Part shown: positions 1-7,297 of the stretch, piece by piece
How the letters are laid out: each line of letters begins with the position of its first letter
Position numbering within the stretch: position 1 is the stretch's first letter
DNA from: a bacterium
GTDB lineage: Bacteria; Planctomycetota; Planctomycetia; Isosphaerales; Isosphaeraceae
NCBI GenBank assembly: GCA_016125085.1
Contig: WGMM01000022.1
Span: forward strand, 62,001-126,000
DNA length: 64,000 bases
Direction of reading: 5' to 3'
The notes under the pieces: generated by a model
Seen by the model: the letters and a program-made list of their open reading frames with translations, nothing else
Told to the model about the DNA's origin: nothing
Database searches by the model: none
Position numbers and translations under genes: made by a program

Positions 1-146
1 GCGCGGCAAATCGAAGCCAGCTGGCCCCGGCCCGCGATCGTATCATCCAGCTCACTCAGATTCGAACCGTAGCCGAAATACAGCCGCCCTTGTCGGGACA
101 ATTCGCGAATCCGTTCGAAATCGGGTATCGCGTCTGACCGTATCAT
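1..146 (-). CDS. Gamma-glutamylcyclotransferase-like protein (partial, N-terminus only)
   Basis: The minus strand opens with ATG at 146-144, preceded by a GGGGAG ribosome-binding site about 10 nt upstream, and stays open to the left edge. The roughly 48 visible residues contain YFGYGSNL near residue 24. This is the substrate-loop signature of the gamma-glutamylcyclotransferase/AIG2-like fold (usual form YFAYGSNL), whose members cleave gamma-glutamyl amines or peptides to 5-oxoproline. The rest of the gene, including the catalytic Glu, lies outside the window, so the substrate cannot be judged. The motif is specific, so the family call is fairly good even from this short piece. Confidence 0.65.
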   Translation of the reverse strand, partial: MIRSDAIPDFERIRELSRQGRLYFGYGSNLSELDDTIAGRGQLASICR

Positions 147-434
147 TTCGAAATCACTCCCCAGCCGGATTGCCCAGCCAAATGGCTCACTTCAATTTTC
201 CCCATTTTTCGAGCATCTCGGAAGCGCGCCATCCGAACGAAAAATAAACCGGCACGATGAGAGGTCAGGTTTCGAAATCGGTTTGCGTTGTCATTCGGAG
301 GCTTGGGCGAGAATGCGCCGCCCTGGCCGCGACTTCCCTGGAACGGGCGCTCGACAAAGGGGCATCGCTCTTCAGCTTCTTGCAGGATACCATGCCCGTA
401 AGCACGGCCCCGAAACCTCGATGAAACCAGAGGA

Positions 435-462
435 CCGGCCAGGATCCTGAAATCCTGACCGG
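435..462. terminator. Stem-loop, possible terminator
   Basis: CCGGCCAGGAT pairs with ATCCTGACCGG with one mismatch around a 6-nt loop. No U-tract follows on either strand. It could be a second, distal terminator for the ammonium transporter on the minus strand. Confidence 0.3.
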
Positions 463-511
463 CCCCTGGGAGTCCCGATTCGTACAACGTGTCGAGACGT
501 CGTGATCTCAG

Positions 512-542
512 GGCGAACCGGCCCGGGCCGGGCAGGTTCGCC
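512..542 (-). terminator. Stem-loop just downstream of the distal ammonium transporter
   Basis: GGCGAACC and GGTTCGCC form a perfect 8-bp stem around a GC-rich inner segment that can pair further. It lies 12 nt after the stop codon of the minus-strand amt gene. There is no U-tract, so termination is inferred from position and stem strength. Confidence 0.5.
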
Positions 543-553
543 TTTCATTTCGG

Positions 554-2026
554 TCAGGCCGGGTGAGCTTCGATCCCTTCGGAAGTGCCCAGAAGGTCGC
601 CCATGATGTAGCCCCGTTCGCCGTGCTGCGAAAGGTCCAGGCCAGCATCTTCGTCTTCGGCCGAAACCCGCATGCCGATCGTGGCATTGACGATCAGGGC
701 CAGCAGCGCACTCACCACAAGGCTGTAACCGCCCGCGGCCAGCACTGAGACGATCTGGGGCTGCATTTGTGAGATATTGCCGTTGATCAGACCGTTGACG
801 TCGTTGGTGATTCCCGCCTGGGCGAACACGCCAGTCAGAATCGCACCGAGGAGCCCGCCAGCACCGTGAATGCCGACGACATCCAGCGAGTCGTCATAGC
901 CCAGCTTGTTCTTCATCATGATCGCCGAGTAGCAGAAGACGGTCACGATCAGGCCCATCATCAGGGCCGACATCGGCGCCACGAACCCGGCCGCCGGGGT
1001 GATCACCACCAGACCGGCCACCGCTCCCGAGCAAGCACCCAGAACCGTGCCCTTGCCCTTAAGGATCCACTCCAGAGCCACCCAGCCGATCGTGGCGGCG
1101 GCGGCGGCGACGTTCGTATTCACGAAGGCTGCCACGGCTGACTTGTTCGCCGCCAGGGCGCTGCCCGCGTTGAATCCGAACCAGCCGAACCACAGCAGGC
1201 CCGTGCCGAGTGCCGTCATCGTCAGGTTATGCGGGTGCATTTCCACCTTGCCGTGACCGCTCCGCCTGCCCACGACGATGCAGCACACCAGAGCCGCCAC
1301 ACCCGAAATCAGGTGCACGACCAGGCCGCCGGCGAAGTCCAGGGCCCCCATCTGGCCGATCCAGCCGCCGCCCCACACCCAGTGGGCTACCGGCGAATAG
1401 ACGAATGTCGCCCAGAGAAGCGAAAAAGCCAGATAACCGGAGAACTTGATCCGCTCGGCGAACGCACCGGAAATCAGGGCCGGAGTGATCACCGCGAACA
1501 TGCACTGGAAGATCATGAAAAGCTGGTGCGGAATCGTCGGCCCGTAGACCGGGTGCGGATCCAGCCCGACGTCCTTCAGGAACAGATAATCGAGCCCGCC
1601 GATGAAGCCGCCGAGCTGATCGCTGCCGAATGCCAGAGTGTAGCCGATCGTGACCCACTGCACCGCCATCGCGCCCATCAGCACGAAGCTCTGCTGAAAG
1701 GTCGAGAGTACGTTCTTCCTGTGCACCATGCCGCCATAGAAAAGCCCCAGGCCAGGTGTCATCAGGAGCACCATCGCGGCACAGATCATGATGAAGGCCG
1801 TATCAGCCTCTTTCAAGCCGGGGCCCGCCGTCGGCGCGGTTTCGACGGTGACAGTCTCCTGTGCCGGGAACGTTCCCGGTGCCGCGGGAGCAGCGACAGC
1901 GGGCGGTACCTGAGGCGGCTGAGCTTGCCAGGCGGATGCGGTCGTCGTGAATGCGCCTAGTGCTAGCGCCGTGATCAATGCGAATCGAGTGGACTTGCGC
2001 AGAATACGCATGAAAGATCTCATCAT
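554..2026 (-). CDS. amt: Ammonium transporter (Amt family)
   Basis: 490 residues with an N-terminal signal-like stretch, a Pro/Ala-rich linker (about residues 33-70) and then the Amt/Mep/Rh core of about 11 membrane helices. It conducts ammonium across the cytoplasmic membrane. Family landmarks: GLGLFYGGMVHRKN in helix 1; AHWVWGGG, with the first pore histidine at about residue 215; GWFGFNAGS; and VVGIHGAGG, carrying the second pore histidine. The C-terminal tail has the conserved LDLSQHGERGY. Both 'twin' histidines are present, unlike in the neighbour. The start is uncertain: ATG codons at 2026, 2023 and 2011 all lack a strong Shine-Dalgarno. It follows a second amt gene in the same direction with a 123-nt gap containing a stem-loop. 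No glnK/PII gene is adjacent. Confidence 0.95.
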   Translation of the reverse strand: MMRSFMRILRKSTRFALITALALGAFTTTASAWQAQPPQVPPAVAAPAAPGTFPAQETVTVETAPTAGPGLKEADTAFIMICAAMVLLMTPGLGLFYGGMVHRKNVLSTFQQSFVLMGAMAVQWVTIGYTLAFGSDQLGGFIGGLDYLFLKDVGLDPHPVYGPTIPHQLFMIFQCMFAVITPALISGAFAERIKFSGYLAFSLLWATFVYSPVAHWVWGGGWIGQMGALDFAGGLVVHLISGVAALVCCIVVGRRSGHGKVEMHPHNLTMTALGTGLLWFGWFGFNAGSALAANKSAVAAFVNTNVAAAAATIGWVALEWILKGKGTVLGACSGAVAGLVVITPAAGFVAPMSALMMGLIVTVFCYSAIMMKNKLGYDDSLDVVGIHGAGGLLGAILTGVFAQAGITNDVNGLINGNISQMQPQIVSVLAAGGYSLVVSALLALIVNATIGMRVSAEDEDAGLDLSQHGERGYIMGDLLGTSEGIEAHPA

Positions 2027-2099
2027 TCAGGGTTTACTTGGGGGGGACTCGTTTTTTTCGGGGTTCCGGCATCCATGCGGAACGGGTTCGATCGATTCA

Positions 2100-2131
2100 G
2101 GGCAGCCCGCTCTTCAGGGGGCGGGCCGCCC
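2100..2131 (-). terminator. Stem-loop between the two ammonium transporter genes
   Basis: GGGCAGCCCGC pairs with GCGGGCCGCCC (one G-U wobble), starting about 19 nt after the stop of the upstream minus-strand amt. There is no U-tract. It may attenuate or separate transcription of the second transporter. Confidence 0.4.
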
Positions 2132-2149
2132 CGCGATGACTTTTCGTCG

Positions 2150-3613
2150 TCAGATCGAGGCCGGGTCGCTCAAAGCCACCCGGCTCTTGTAACCGGAGAA
2201 GGTCGCCGTGGCCGGAGAATTGTCCGACATGCCGGCCACCAGTTCGTCGGCGACGAACATCGGCGGATAAGCCAGCGAGCCATGCTCGTGGATGTCCAGC
2301 CCTTCGATTTCTTCTTCAGCCGACACGCGAATGCCGACCGTGTACTTGATCGCCTGGAACATGGCGAAGCTCACGCCGAACGACCAGACGAAAGCCGCGC
2401 CCACGCCGTAAAGCTGGGGCATAAGCTGCGTCATGCCGCCGCCCATCAGGAGGCCAGCCTTGCCGTCCACGATGCCTTCCTTCATGAACAGGCCGACGGC
2501 GATCGTGCCGAACGCGCCGCAACAGCCGTGAACGCCGATGGCACCCACCGGATCGTCGATCCCGGCCCGGTCGATCAGCGTACAAATGACGACCACCAGC
2601 ACGCCCGCGATGGCACCGATGATGAAGGCAGAAGGCACGCTCACGCAGTCGCAACCGGCCGTGATCGCCACCAGACCGGCCAGAACGCCGTTGCCCGTGT
2701 ACGAAACGTCCGGCTTGCCGAACCAGAGCCACGTCGTGATCAGTGCCATCACCGCCCCAGCCGCGGCCGACGCATTGGTCGTCACCGCGATATAGGCGAA
2801 GCTGCCGCCCTTGATCGCCGTGGTGCTGCCCGGGTTGAAGCCGAACCAGCCCAGCCAGAGGATGAACACGCCCAGAATCGCCATTGGCAGGTTATGGCCC
2901 GGAATCGGCCGGGGCTTGCCTTCGATGTACTTGCCGATCCGCGGGCCGACCGTCAGGGCACCCGCCAGAGCCGCCCAGCCGCCGATCGAGTGCACGACCG
3001 TCGAACCGGCGAAGTCGCGGAAGCCCAGGCTTTCCAGCCATCCGGCACCGCCCGACTTGGCAAGACCGTTCCACACCCAGCTACCGAAGATCGGATAAAC
3101 GACGAGCGTCAGGCCCACCGAGTAAATCAGATAGCTGGAAAACTTCGTCCGCTCGGCCATCGCCCCCGAAACGATCGTCGCAGCCGTAGCGCAGAAGACC
3201 GTCTGGAAGATGAAAAAGCCCCACTGGAACGAATCGGTCGTGTCATAGAGGAAGTTGGTCGTGCCGATGTAGCCCGACGAATTCAGGCCGAACATCAACC
3301 CGAAACCGACCGCCCAGAACGTGATCGTCCCGATGCAGAAGTCCATCAGGTTCTTCATGCAGATATTGCCCGCGTTTTTGGCACGGGTCAGGCCCGTTTC
3401 CACAAGCGCGAAACCGGCCTGCATCCAGAACACCAGAAACGCCGCGAGGCAAACCCACAGCGTGTCGACATCCACCAGCGAAGCCGATTCCGGCGCAGCC
3501 GCCGGGGCCTCCGCAACAGCGGCAGGGGCGGCTTCCTGGGCCATCGCGCCCGCTGACATCGCGACGAAAATCGCGAGCGATGCCCCCAGTGTCCAAAGCA
3601 CTTTTCGTTTCAT
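2150..3613 (-). CDS. amt: Ammonium transporter paralogue with altered pore histidine
   Basis: 487 residues from the ATG at 3613, chosen because AAGGAG lies about 12 nt upstream and a clean signal peptide (MKRKVLWTLG...SAGAMAQ) follows; upstream in-frame codons look non-coding. An Ala/Pro-rich linker precedes the Amt core: QAGFALVETGLTRAKN in helix 1, GFNPGST in the middle, and AIGVHGCCG with the second pore His. The tail has GLDIHEHGSLAYP. Where Amt proteins normally have a His in the HxVWGG segment, this one reads YPIFGSWVWNG, so the first twin-His is Ser (about residue 178). That may change conductance or turn the protein toward sensing; this is inference. It is transcribed first of the two amt genes, behind a sigma-54 type promoter. 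Confidence 0.93.
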   Translation of the reverse strand: MKRKVLWTLGASLAIFVAMSAGAMAQEAAPAAVAEAPAAAPESASLVDVDTLWVCLAAFLVFWMQAGFALVETGLTRAKNAGNICMKNLMDFCIGTITFWAVGFGLMFGLNSSGYIGTTNFLYDTTDSFQWGFFIFQTVFCATAATIVSGAMAERTKFSSYLIYSVGLTLVVYPIFGSWVWNGLAKSGGAGWLESLGFRDFAGSTVVHSIGGWAALAGALTVGPRIGKYIEGKPRPIPGHNLPMAILGVFILWLGWFGFNPGSTTAIKGGSFAYIAVTTNASAAAGAVMALITTWLWFGKPDVSYTGNGVLAGLVAITAGCDCVSVPSAFIIGAIAGVLVVVICTLIDRAGIDDPVGAIGVHGCCGAFGTIAVGLFMKEGIVDGKAGLLMGGGMTQLMPQLYGVGAAFVWSFGVSFAMFQAIKYTVGIRVSAEEEIEGLDIHEHGSLAYPPMFVADELVAGMSDNSPATATFSGYKSRVALSDPASI

Positions 3614-3720
3614 CGTAGTTGGGACTCCTCTTGCTCGCACAAAGGGCTTGTTCGAATTTCCGGCAGAGATCGGGTGGGACTCTTCAAGTTGCTGATCGTT
3701 CTTTGTGCACACAACCGAAA

Positions 3721-3738
3721 AGCAACCGCCATGCCAAA
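3721..3738 (-). promoter_or_regulatory. Sigma-54 type promoter (-24/-12) for the amt pair
   Basis: Read on the minus strand the sequence is TTGGCATG-GCGG-TTGCT. It matches the sigma-54 consensus TTGGCACG-N4-TTGCT except for one base in the -24 element, with exact spacing. It lies about 108 nt upstream of the amt start at 3613. In Proteobacteria glnK-amtB operons are commonly sigma-54/NtrC dependent, so the placement makes sense. An NtrC-type activator is encoded near 60.5 kb in this window, but no link is shown. Confidence 0.6.
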
Positions 3739-3929
3739 CTTGCCGGTCCTTACTTTCCTCCTTTCCTGTAACGCCCCGGAATCCTGCCGCGAAGTCATGG
3801 ACTCCGCACCCGCCAACCGCCACAATAAGGCCTCCAGCGCTTCGGCTCGTACCCACGTCCCGGTACGCTTACCGCCACCGGCACGCAGCCGATCCGCATC
3901 GCTCACCACACACCAAGCGGAGAACTTCG

Positions 3930-4712
3930 ATGAAATCCCGACTCGTGGCTTTCGCCACGGCATGTCTCGCGGCCCTGTCCGCCTCGTCCGCCAACGCCGC
4001 CGAGCCGATCAAGGCCCTCGTCATCACCGGCGACAACGTCGGCGCGCACGACTGGAAAGGCACCACCGCGGCCCTCAAGGAAATCCTGGCCACTCCGGCT
4101 GGCAAGTTCACCGTGGACGTCGCCTCAGCCCCCGCCAAAGATCTCACGCCCGAAAACCTTGCGAAATACGATGTCCTGATCCTCAACTACTTCGAAACCG
4201 CTAAAGGCGGGCCCGACACCAAATGGTCCGAGGCCAACAGGAAGGCCCTGCTCGACGCCGTGAAAGACGGCAAAGGGCTGGTCTCCTATCACTTCGCATC
4301 GGCCGCGTTCGCCAGACCGAACTGGGAAGAGTACGAAAAACTCACCGCCGGGGGCTGGCGCACTCAGGGGTTCCATGGGCCTCCCCATGAATTCGAAGTG
4401 AAGAAGGCAGCGGATCACCCGATTTCGCAAGGTCTGCCTGAAAAATTCGCACACACGGTCGACGAACTCTATTCCAACAGCCTCGTCACGCCCGGCAGCA
4501 CCATCATCGCCACCGCCTTCTGCGACCCCGCCAAGCCGAAAGGCACAGGCAAGGACGAACCGGTCGTCTGGGTCAACCAGTACGGTAAGGGCCGCGTCTA
4601 CAACAATGTCCTGGGTCACGACCCCGTCGCCATGGCGAACCCGAACTACCGCGAATGGCTCCGCCGGGGCGTCGAATGGGCCGCCACAGGCAAAGTCGAA
4701 CCCGCGAAGTGA
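3930..4712 (+). CDS. Secreted ThuA-domain protein
   Basis: 260 residues from the ATG at 3930, preceded by GGAG 7 nt upstream. A Sec signal peptide (MKSRLVAFATACLAALSASSANA) is followed by a complete ThuA-like domain, a glutamine-amidotransferase-like fold named after trehalose utilisation protein A. Supporting segments: KALVITGDNVGAHDWKGTT at the N-terminus, YDVLILNYFET, GKGLVSYHFASAAF, the FHGPPHEF segment near the middle, VVWVNQYGKGRVYNNVLGHD and a C-terminal RRGVEWAATG. Biochemical activity in this family is poorly defined; roles in sugar metabolism are proposed. It is monocistronic, divergent from the amt genes and ends at a strong terminator. Confidence 0.85.
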   Translation: MKSRLVAFATACLAALSASSANAAEPIKALVITGDNVGAHDWKGTTAALKEILATPAGKFTVDVASAPAKDLTPENLAKYDVLILNYFETAKGGPDTKWSEANRKALLDAVKDGKGLVSYHFASAAFARPNWEEYEKLTAGGWRTQGFHGPPHEFEVKKAADHPISQGLPEKFAHTVDELYSNSLVTPGSTIIATAFCDPAKPKGTGKDEPVVWVNQYGKGRVYNNVLGHDPVAMANPNYREWLRRGVEWAATGKVEPAK

Positions 4713-4740
4713 CCGCCCCCGAGCGTGCCATTACCCCCGG

Positions 4741-4775
4741 GCCCTCCGAGTTCCAGCTCGGAGGGCTTCTCGCTT
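4741..4775 (+). terminator. Rho-independent-like terminator after the ThuA gene
   Basis: GCCCTCCGAG and CTCGGAGGGC form a perfect 10-bp stem with a 6-nt loop, followed by TTCTCGCTTTCC. It begins 28 nt after the stop codon. Confidence 0.75.
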
Positions 4776-5133
4776 TCCGGGCCGCCACCAGAATTCACCC
4801 CTGTGCGAACCAGTTCGGCGCACACAATTCGACAACGGCTGCACGGCCAGGACTGAAGCGTTTGTACCGCAAAAGCTTACGGATGAAATGCCATCTCGAA
4901 TGCAGGGGATGAGGACGCTCGATCCGTCGGGTGCGAGATCGCGCCGACAGTCGAGAGAGATTCACGACCTTTACCGTTTCCCGGGCTTTCGGCCCAGCCG
5001 GGTTTTTACTCTTCCAGCTCGGCCGGACTCTGTCGCACAGATTCGCTCGATATCATTGAACAAGGCCGATGCCTGAGCGATGTTGCCCGCCCTGGTTTAC
5101 CGGCCTTCGACCGGGTTCGAACCGCCCGGCTCT
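4776..5133. other. Intergenic region, no gene recognised
   Basis: About 360 bases with no frame that looks coding. A weak plus-strand stem (CCCGG...CCGGG, about 4979-5002) followed by five T could be a further terminator. The right end holds the 3' flank of the minus-strand gene at 5134. Confidence 0.5.
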
Positions 5134-5814
5134 TCAAACCGCGAAAACGCCGACGTTGCCCGACGTGGCATTCGCATTCAGCCCGAAGGCCTGCACAACG
5201 GCCAGTGCCGCAAGTTCCAGCCGGGTGCGTTCGGCGGTGGTCGCATCGTCGTCCGAATTCAGGCATCGATCCTGCATACCCGGATTCGCATCGCCACCTG
5301 CCTGATCGTGATGGCTCGATCGGTTCTCACTGTCATATCGATAGCCAAGTCGCCGGCAATCGAGCCGGATGGCCGAAAAGATGTCCGACACCGGATCGTC
5401 GGCGGCGAAGATCGTCGCCCCGCCGGGCCGGAGCTGCCTCACGAACCTGGCCAGATAGCGCCGGGCCGTCATGCCGTCCGTATCGGCTCCGGATTCGGCC
5501 AGAGGGCTGATCACCACGGCATCCAGCTCTTCCGACTCGGGAAAGCCGAAAACCTGCGACAATCCGTCGCCCAGCGGCACAATTTCGACCATTCCTGACA
5601 TCGGAACCGACAATTGCGTTGCCGGAGCCGCCATCGCTCCATTGCCATCCGCATCGGAATTCTCGGCGGAACGCGTCAATACCTGCCAGCCCGTACTCTT
5701 CAGAATGAAATGCAACGAACGCTGGAGTTCTTCAGCGGACCACCTTCCGCCGACACCGATTCGAACGCGCGGCGCCAGCTCTCCTTGAGTTTGGTTTCGA
5801 GTCACGGTAACCAT
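5134..5814 (-). CDS. Small protein resembling a Mur ligase without P-loop
   Basis: 226 residues; ATG at 5814 with GAGGGA about 10 nt upstream. The order of motifs follows the central domain of Mur ligases and the related cyanophycin synthetase and PgsB/CapB enzymes. IGVGGRWSAEELQRSLHFIL (about residues 19-38) sits where the ATP-binding GVTGTNGKTTT helix would be, but the glycines and lysine of the P-loop are gone. ELDAVVISPLAE is followed by ARFVRQLRPGGATIFAADDP, matching the 'LRPGG-LNADDP' segment, and RLELAALAVVQAFGL matches the 'N.LAAIAAALALG' helix. The central and C-terminal parts look shortened. Catalysis therefore seems unlikely; a binding or regulatory role, or decay, is inferred. It stands alone between convergent and same-strand genes with no cell-wall genes beside it. 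The family call rests on motif order only. Confidence 0.5.
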   Translation of the reverse strand: MVTVTRNQTQGELAPRVRIGVGGRWSAEELQRSLHFILKSTGWQVLTRSAENSDADGNGAMAAPATQLSVPMSGMVEIVPLGDGLSQVFGFPESEELDAVVISPLAESGADTDGMTARRYLARFVRQLRPGGATIFAADDPVSDIFSAIRLDCRRLGYRYDSENRSSHHDQAGGDANPGMQDRCLNSDDDATTAERTRLELAALAVVQAFGLNANATSGNVGVFAV

Positions 5815-6142
5815 GGGCGGAATCCCTCATCCTGAAGGGAGCGGATCGAACTTGGCTGTATCGGGGTATTCAGGGCGTGGGTCATGCCCTTCGTAAACCG
5901 AATTGTCGTGCGATCGGAAAAGATTGCAACCACAAGCTGACGAAAATGTCCGGAAAAACACGCGGACGACACTCAAAAACTCGCCATACGACCAAAAGCC
6001 CCTATTTTCGCCATCCTGTTCGCGTCGAAAGAGATCTCTAAAACATCGACCCCGTCACTGCAAAAAGCTGCGACGGGGCCGGAGATCCTGAGAGGCCGAA
6101 TCGAAGTCCGACGCTCGAAGTACGCCTCTCTTCGTATCGATC
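5815..6142. other. Intergenic region with one stem-loop
   Basis: About 330 bases between two minus-strand genes. Apart from the stem-loop at 6050-6078 I see no gene or repeat. The part near 5,900-6,010 is A-rich and is the likely place for the promoter of the gene at 5134-5814. Confidence 0.5.
6050..6078 (-). terminator. Stem-loop downstream of PEP-CTERM gene
   Basis: CCCCGTC pairs with GACGGGG, with an additional inner GCA/TGC pairing. On the minus strand it is followed by TCGATGTTTT. It lies about 65 nt after the stop of the gene at 6143-6865. Confidence 0.5.
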
Positions 6143-6865
6143 TCAAGCAACCTTCCGTCGCTTTCGCAGAGCCACACATACGATCGTACCGATGGCGCCC
6201 AGGGCCCAGGTCGAAGGCTCGGGAACCACCGTCTGGCCGAACGAAATCGCCAGCGTCGGGTAGCTGTTCGTGTTGTTGGTATAGTTCGCCGTATTGTTGC
6301 GGAACGTGTCCAGCGCCTGGAACCCGTCACTCACGTTGTAGAAATTGTTCGTCGTGCCGTTGGCGATTCCGGTCGTTCGCTGCAGGCCCCAGGCCACGTT
6401 CCCTCTGTAAATCACCAATGTGTAGGCAGAGTTCGCCGCCATCGCGAAATTCGTGATGTTCGGAATGTCAGCCGAAGTCAAATTGAGCGTGAAATTGGTA
6501 TTGGTCGAGGTCGGAGCCGTGAAGTTCACAACGTCCATCGCGTATTCGGTCGTTCCTGCCACGGCGGAATATGCGGTCGAGTTCGTGGCGCTGTGAAGCG
6601 CCAGCTTGAACGATCCGGCACCGCTCGTTTGTGAAGATGTGTTCAGACCGAGATTTACCCAGTCCATCGTGAACGGGCCCGAACCGCCTGTCAGAAAAGC
6701 CACTCCGAAGTTCGAGGTATAGGTGTCCGTCGTAAAGATCGTCGCATTGCTGTTGGAAGCCAGGCTCGGCTCGAACCATGCGATGTCGGCAGCGATCACG
6801 CCTCGGCTCATGAGGAACGTCGTAACCATTGTGAGCAGTGCGATATGTCGAATCCGTGAAGCCAT
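6143..6865 (-). CDS. PEP-CTERM exported protein, choice-of-anchor R-like
   Basis: 240 residues. An N-terminal signal peptide ends near residue 25 (RGVIAADIAWF). The C-terminus has VVPEPSTWALGAIGTIV followed by RKRRK. This is the PEP-CTERM sorting signal: PEP motif, hydrophobic helix, basic tail, recognised by exosortase-type systems. The body is a Ser/Thr/Asn-rich beta domain with VNLGLNTSS, FKLALHSATN, YTLVIYRGNVAWG and NFYNVSDGF, resembling the 'choice-of-anchor R' domain also seen in the gene at 24694. A function in the envelope or extracellular matrix is inferred. The start has GAGA about 8 nt upstream. No exosortase gene is in the window. Confidence 0.75.
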   Translation of the reverse strand: MASRIRHIALLTMVTTFLMSRGVIAADIAWFEPSLASNSNATIFTTDTYTSNFGVAFLTGGSGPFTMDWVNLGLNTSSQTSGAGSFKLALHSATNSTAYSAVAGTTEYAMDVVNFTAPTSTNTNFTLNLTSADIPNITNFAMAANSAYTLVIYRGNVAWGLQRTTGIANGTTNNFYNVSDGFQALDTFRNNTANYTNNTNSYPTLAISFGQTVVPEPSTWALGAIGTIVCVALRKRRKVA

Positions 6866-7227
6866 GCGTCATCTCTTTCGAATGGTCGTGCAGTTGATGG
6901 GGGAAGTGCGAGGAGTCAGAATCTTACATGTGTTACGAAAAGAATCGCAATATGCTTGAATGGAAATAATTACGACATCTTCTTACCCGCCGATTTTCGA
7001 AAGTCCTCGATCAGGAAGAAAGTCGCCGACTGTGATACACAAGGAAGCAAGTCGATCGAATGCCCTGCCCCCGTAATCGCCGCTTCATCCGCTTATCTTT
7101 TTGATTCGTTCATGGCGGAATCGTTTTCTGCATTTCGATTTTCACGAATCCCAGACGACCTTGAACTGGTGCAATCGAATCATTCCGTATGACGAACGGA
7201 GTCGAAATAGAAGCCCATGAAAGGCGA
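6866..7227. other. Intergenic region, no gene recognised
   Basis: About 360 bases, more AT-rich than the flanking genes. It should hold the promoter of the PEP-CTERM gene at 6865. A 78-codon plus-strand frame (6956-7192) has no signal peptide, domain or ribosome-binding site and is not called. Confidence 0.5.
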
Positions 7228-7263
7228 TAGAAAAACAGCCGTCCGCAAGGGAATGCGGACGGC
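7228..7263 (-). terminator. Rho-independent terminator of the DUF1549/DUF1553 gene
   Basis: On the minus strand a perfect 10-bp stem (GCCGTCCGCA/TGCGGACGGC, 6-nt loop) is followed by TGTTTTTC. It lies about 35 nt after the stop codon at 7298. This is one of the few terminators in the window with a real U-tract. Confidence 0.85.
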
Positions 7264-7297
7264 CTGGGAAAACTTCAGCGGAATTTGCCTGGCACGA

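Larger units (their letters stand above)
147..553. other. Intergenic region without a convincing gene
   Basis: About 400 bases between the partial cyclotransferase and the first ammonium transporter. The only reading frame (minus strand, 143-487) has no family features and runs into the start of the neighbouring gene, so I do not call it. Two stem-loops are present, listed separately. Confidence 0.6.

Noticed and set aside
143-487. 114-codon minus-strand frame at the left edge
   Set aside because: No ribosome-binding site, no family features, and it runs into the start of the cyclotransferase-like gene.
2075-3556. Long plus-strand reading frame (493 codons) opposite the amt at 2150
   Set aside because: It is antisense to a clear Amt protein, is Arg/His-rich and has no domain; it results from high GC content.
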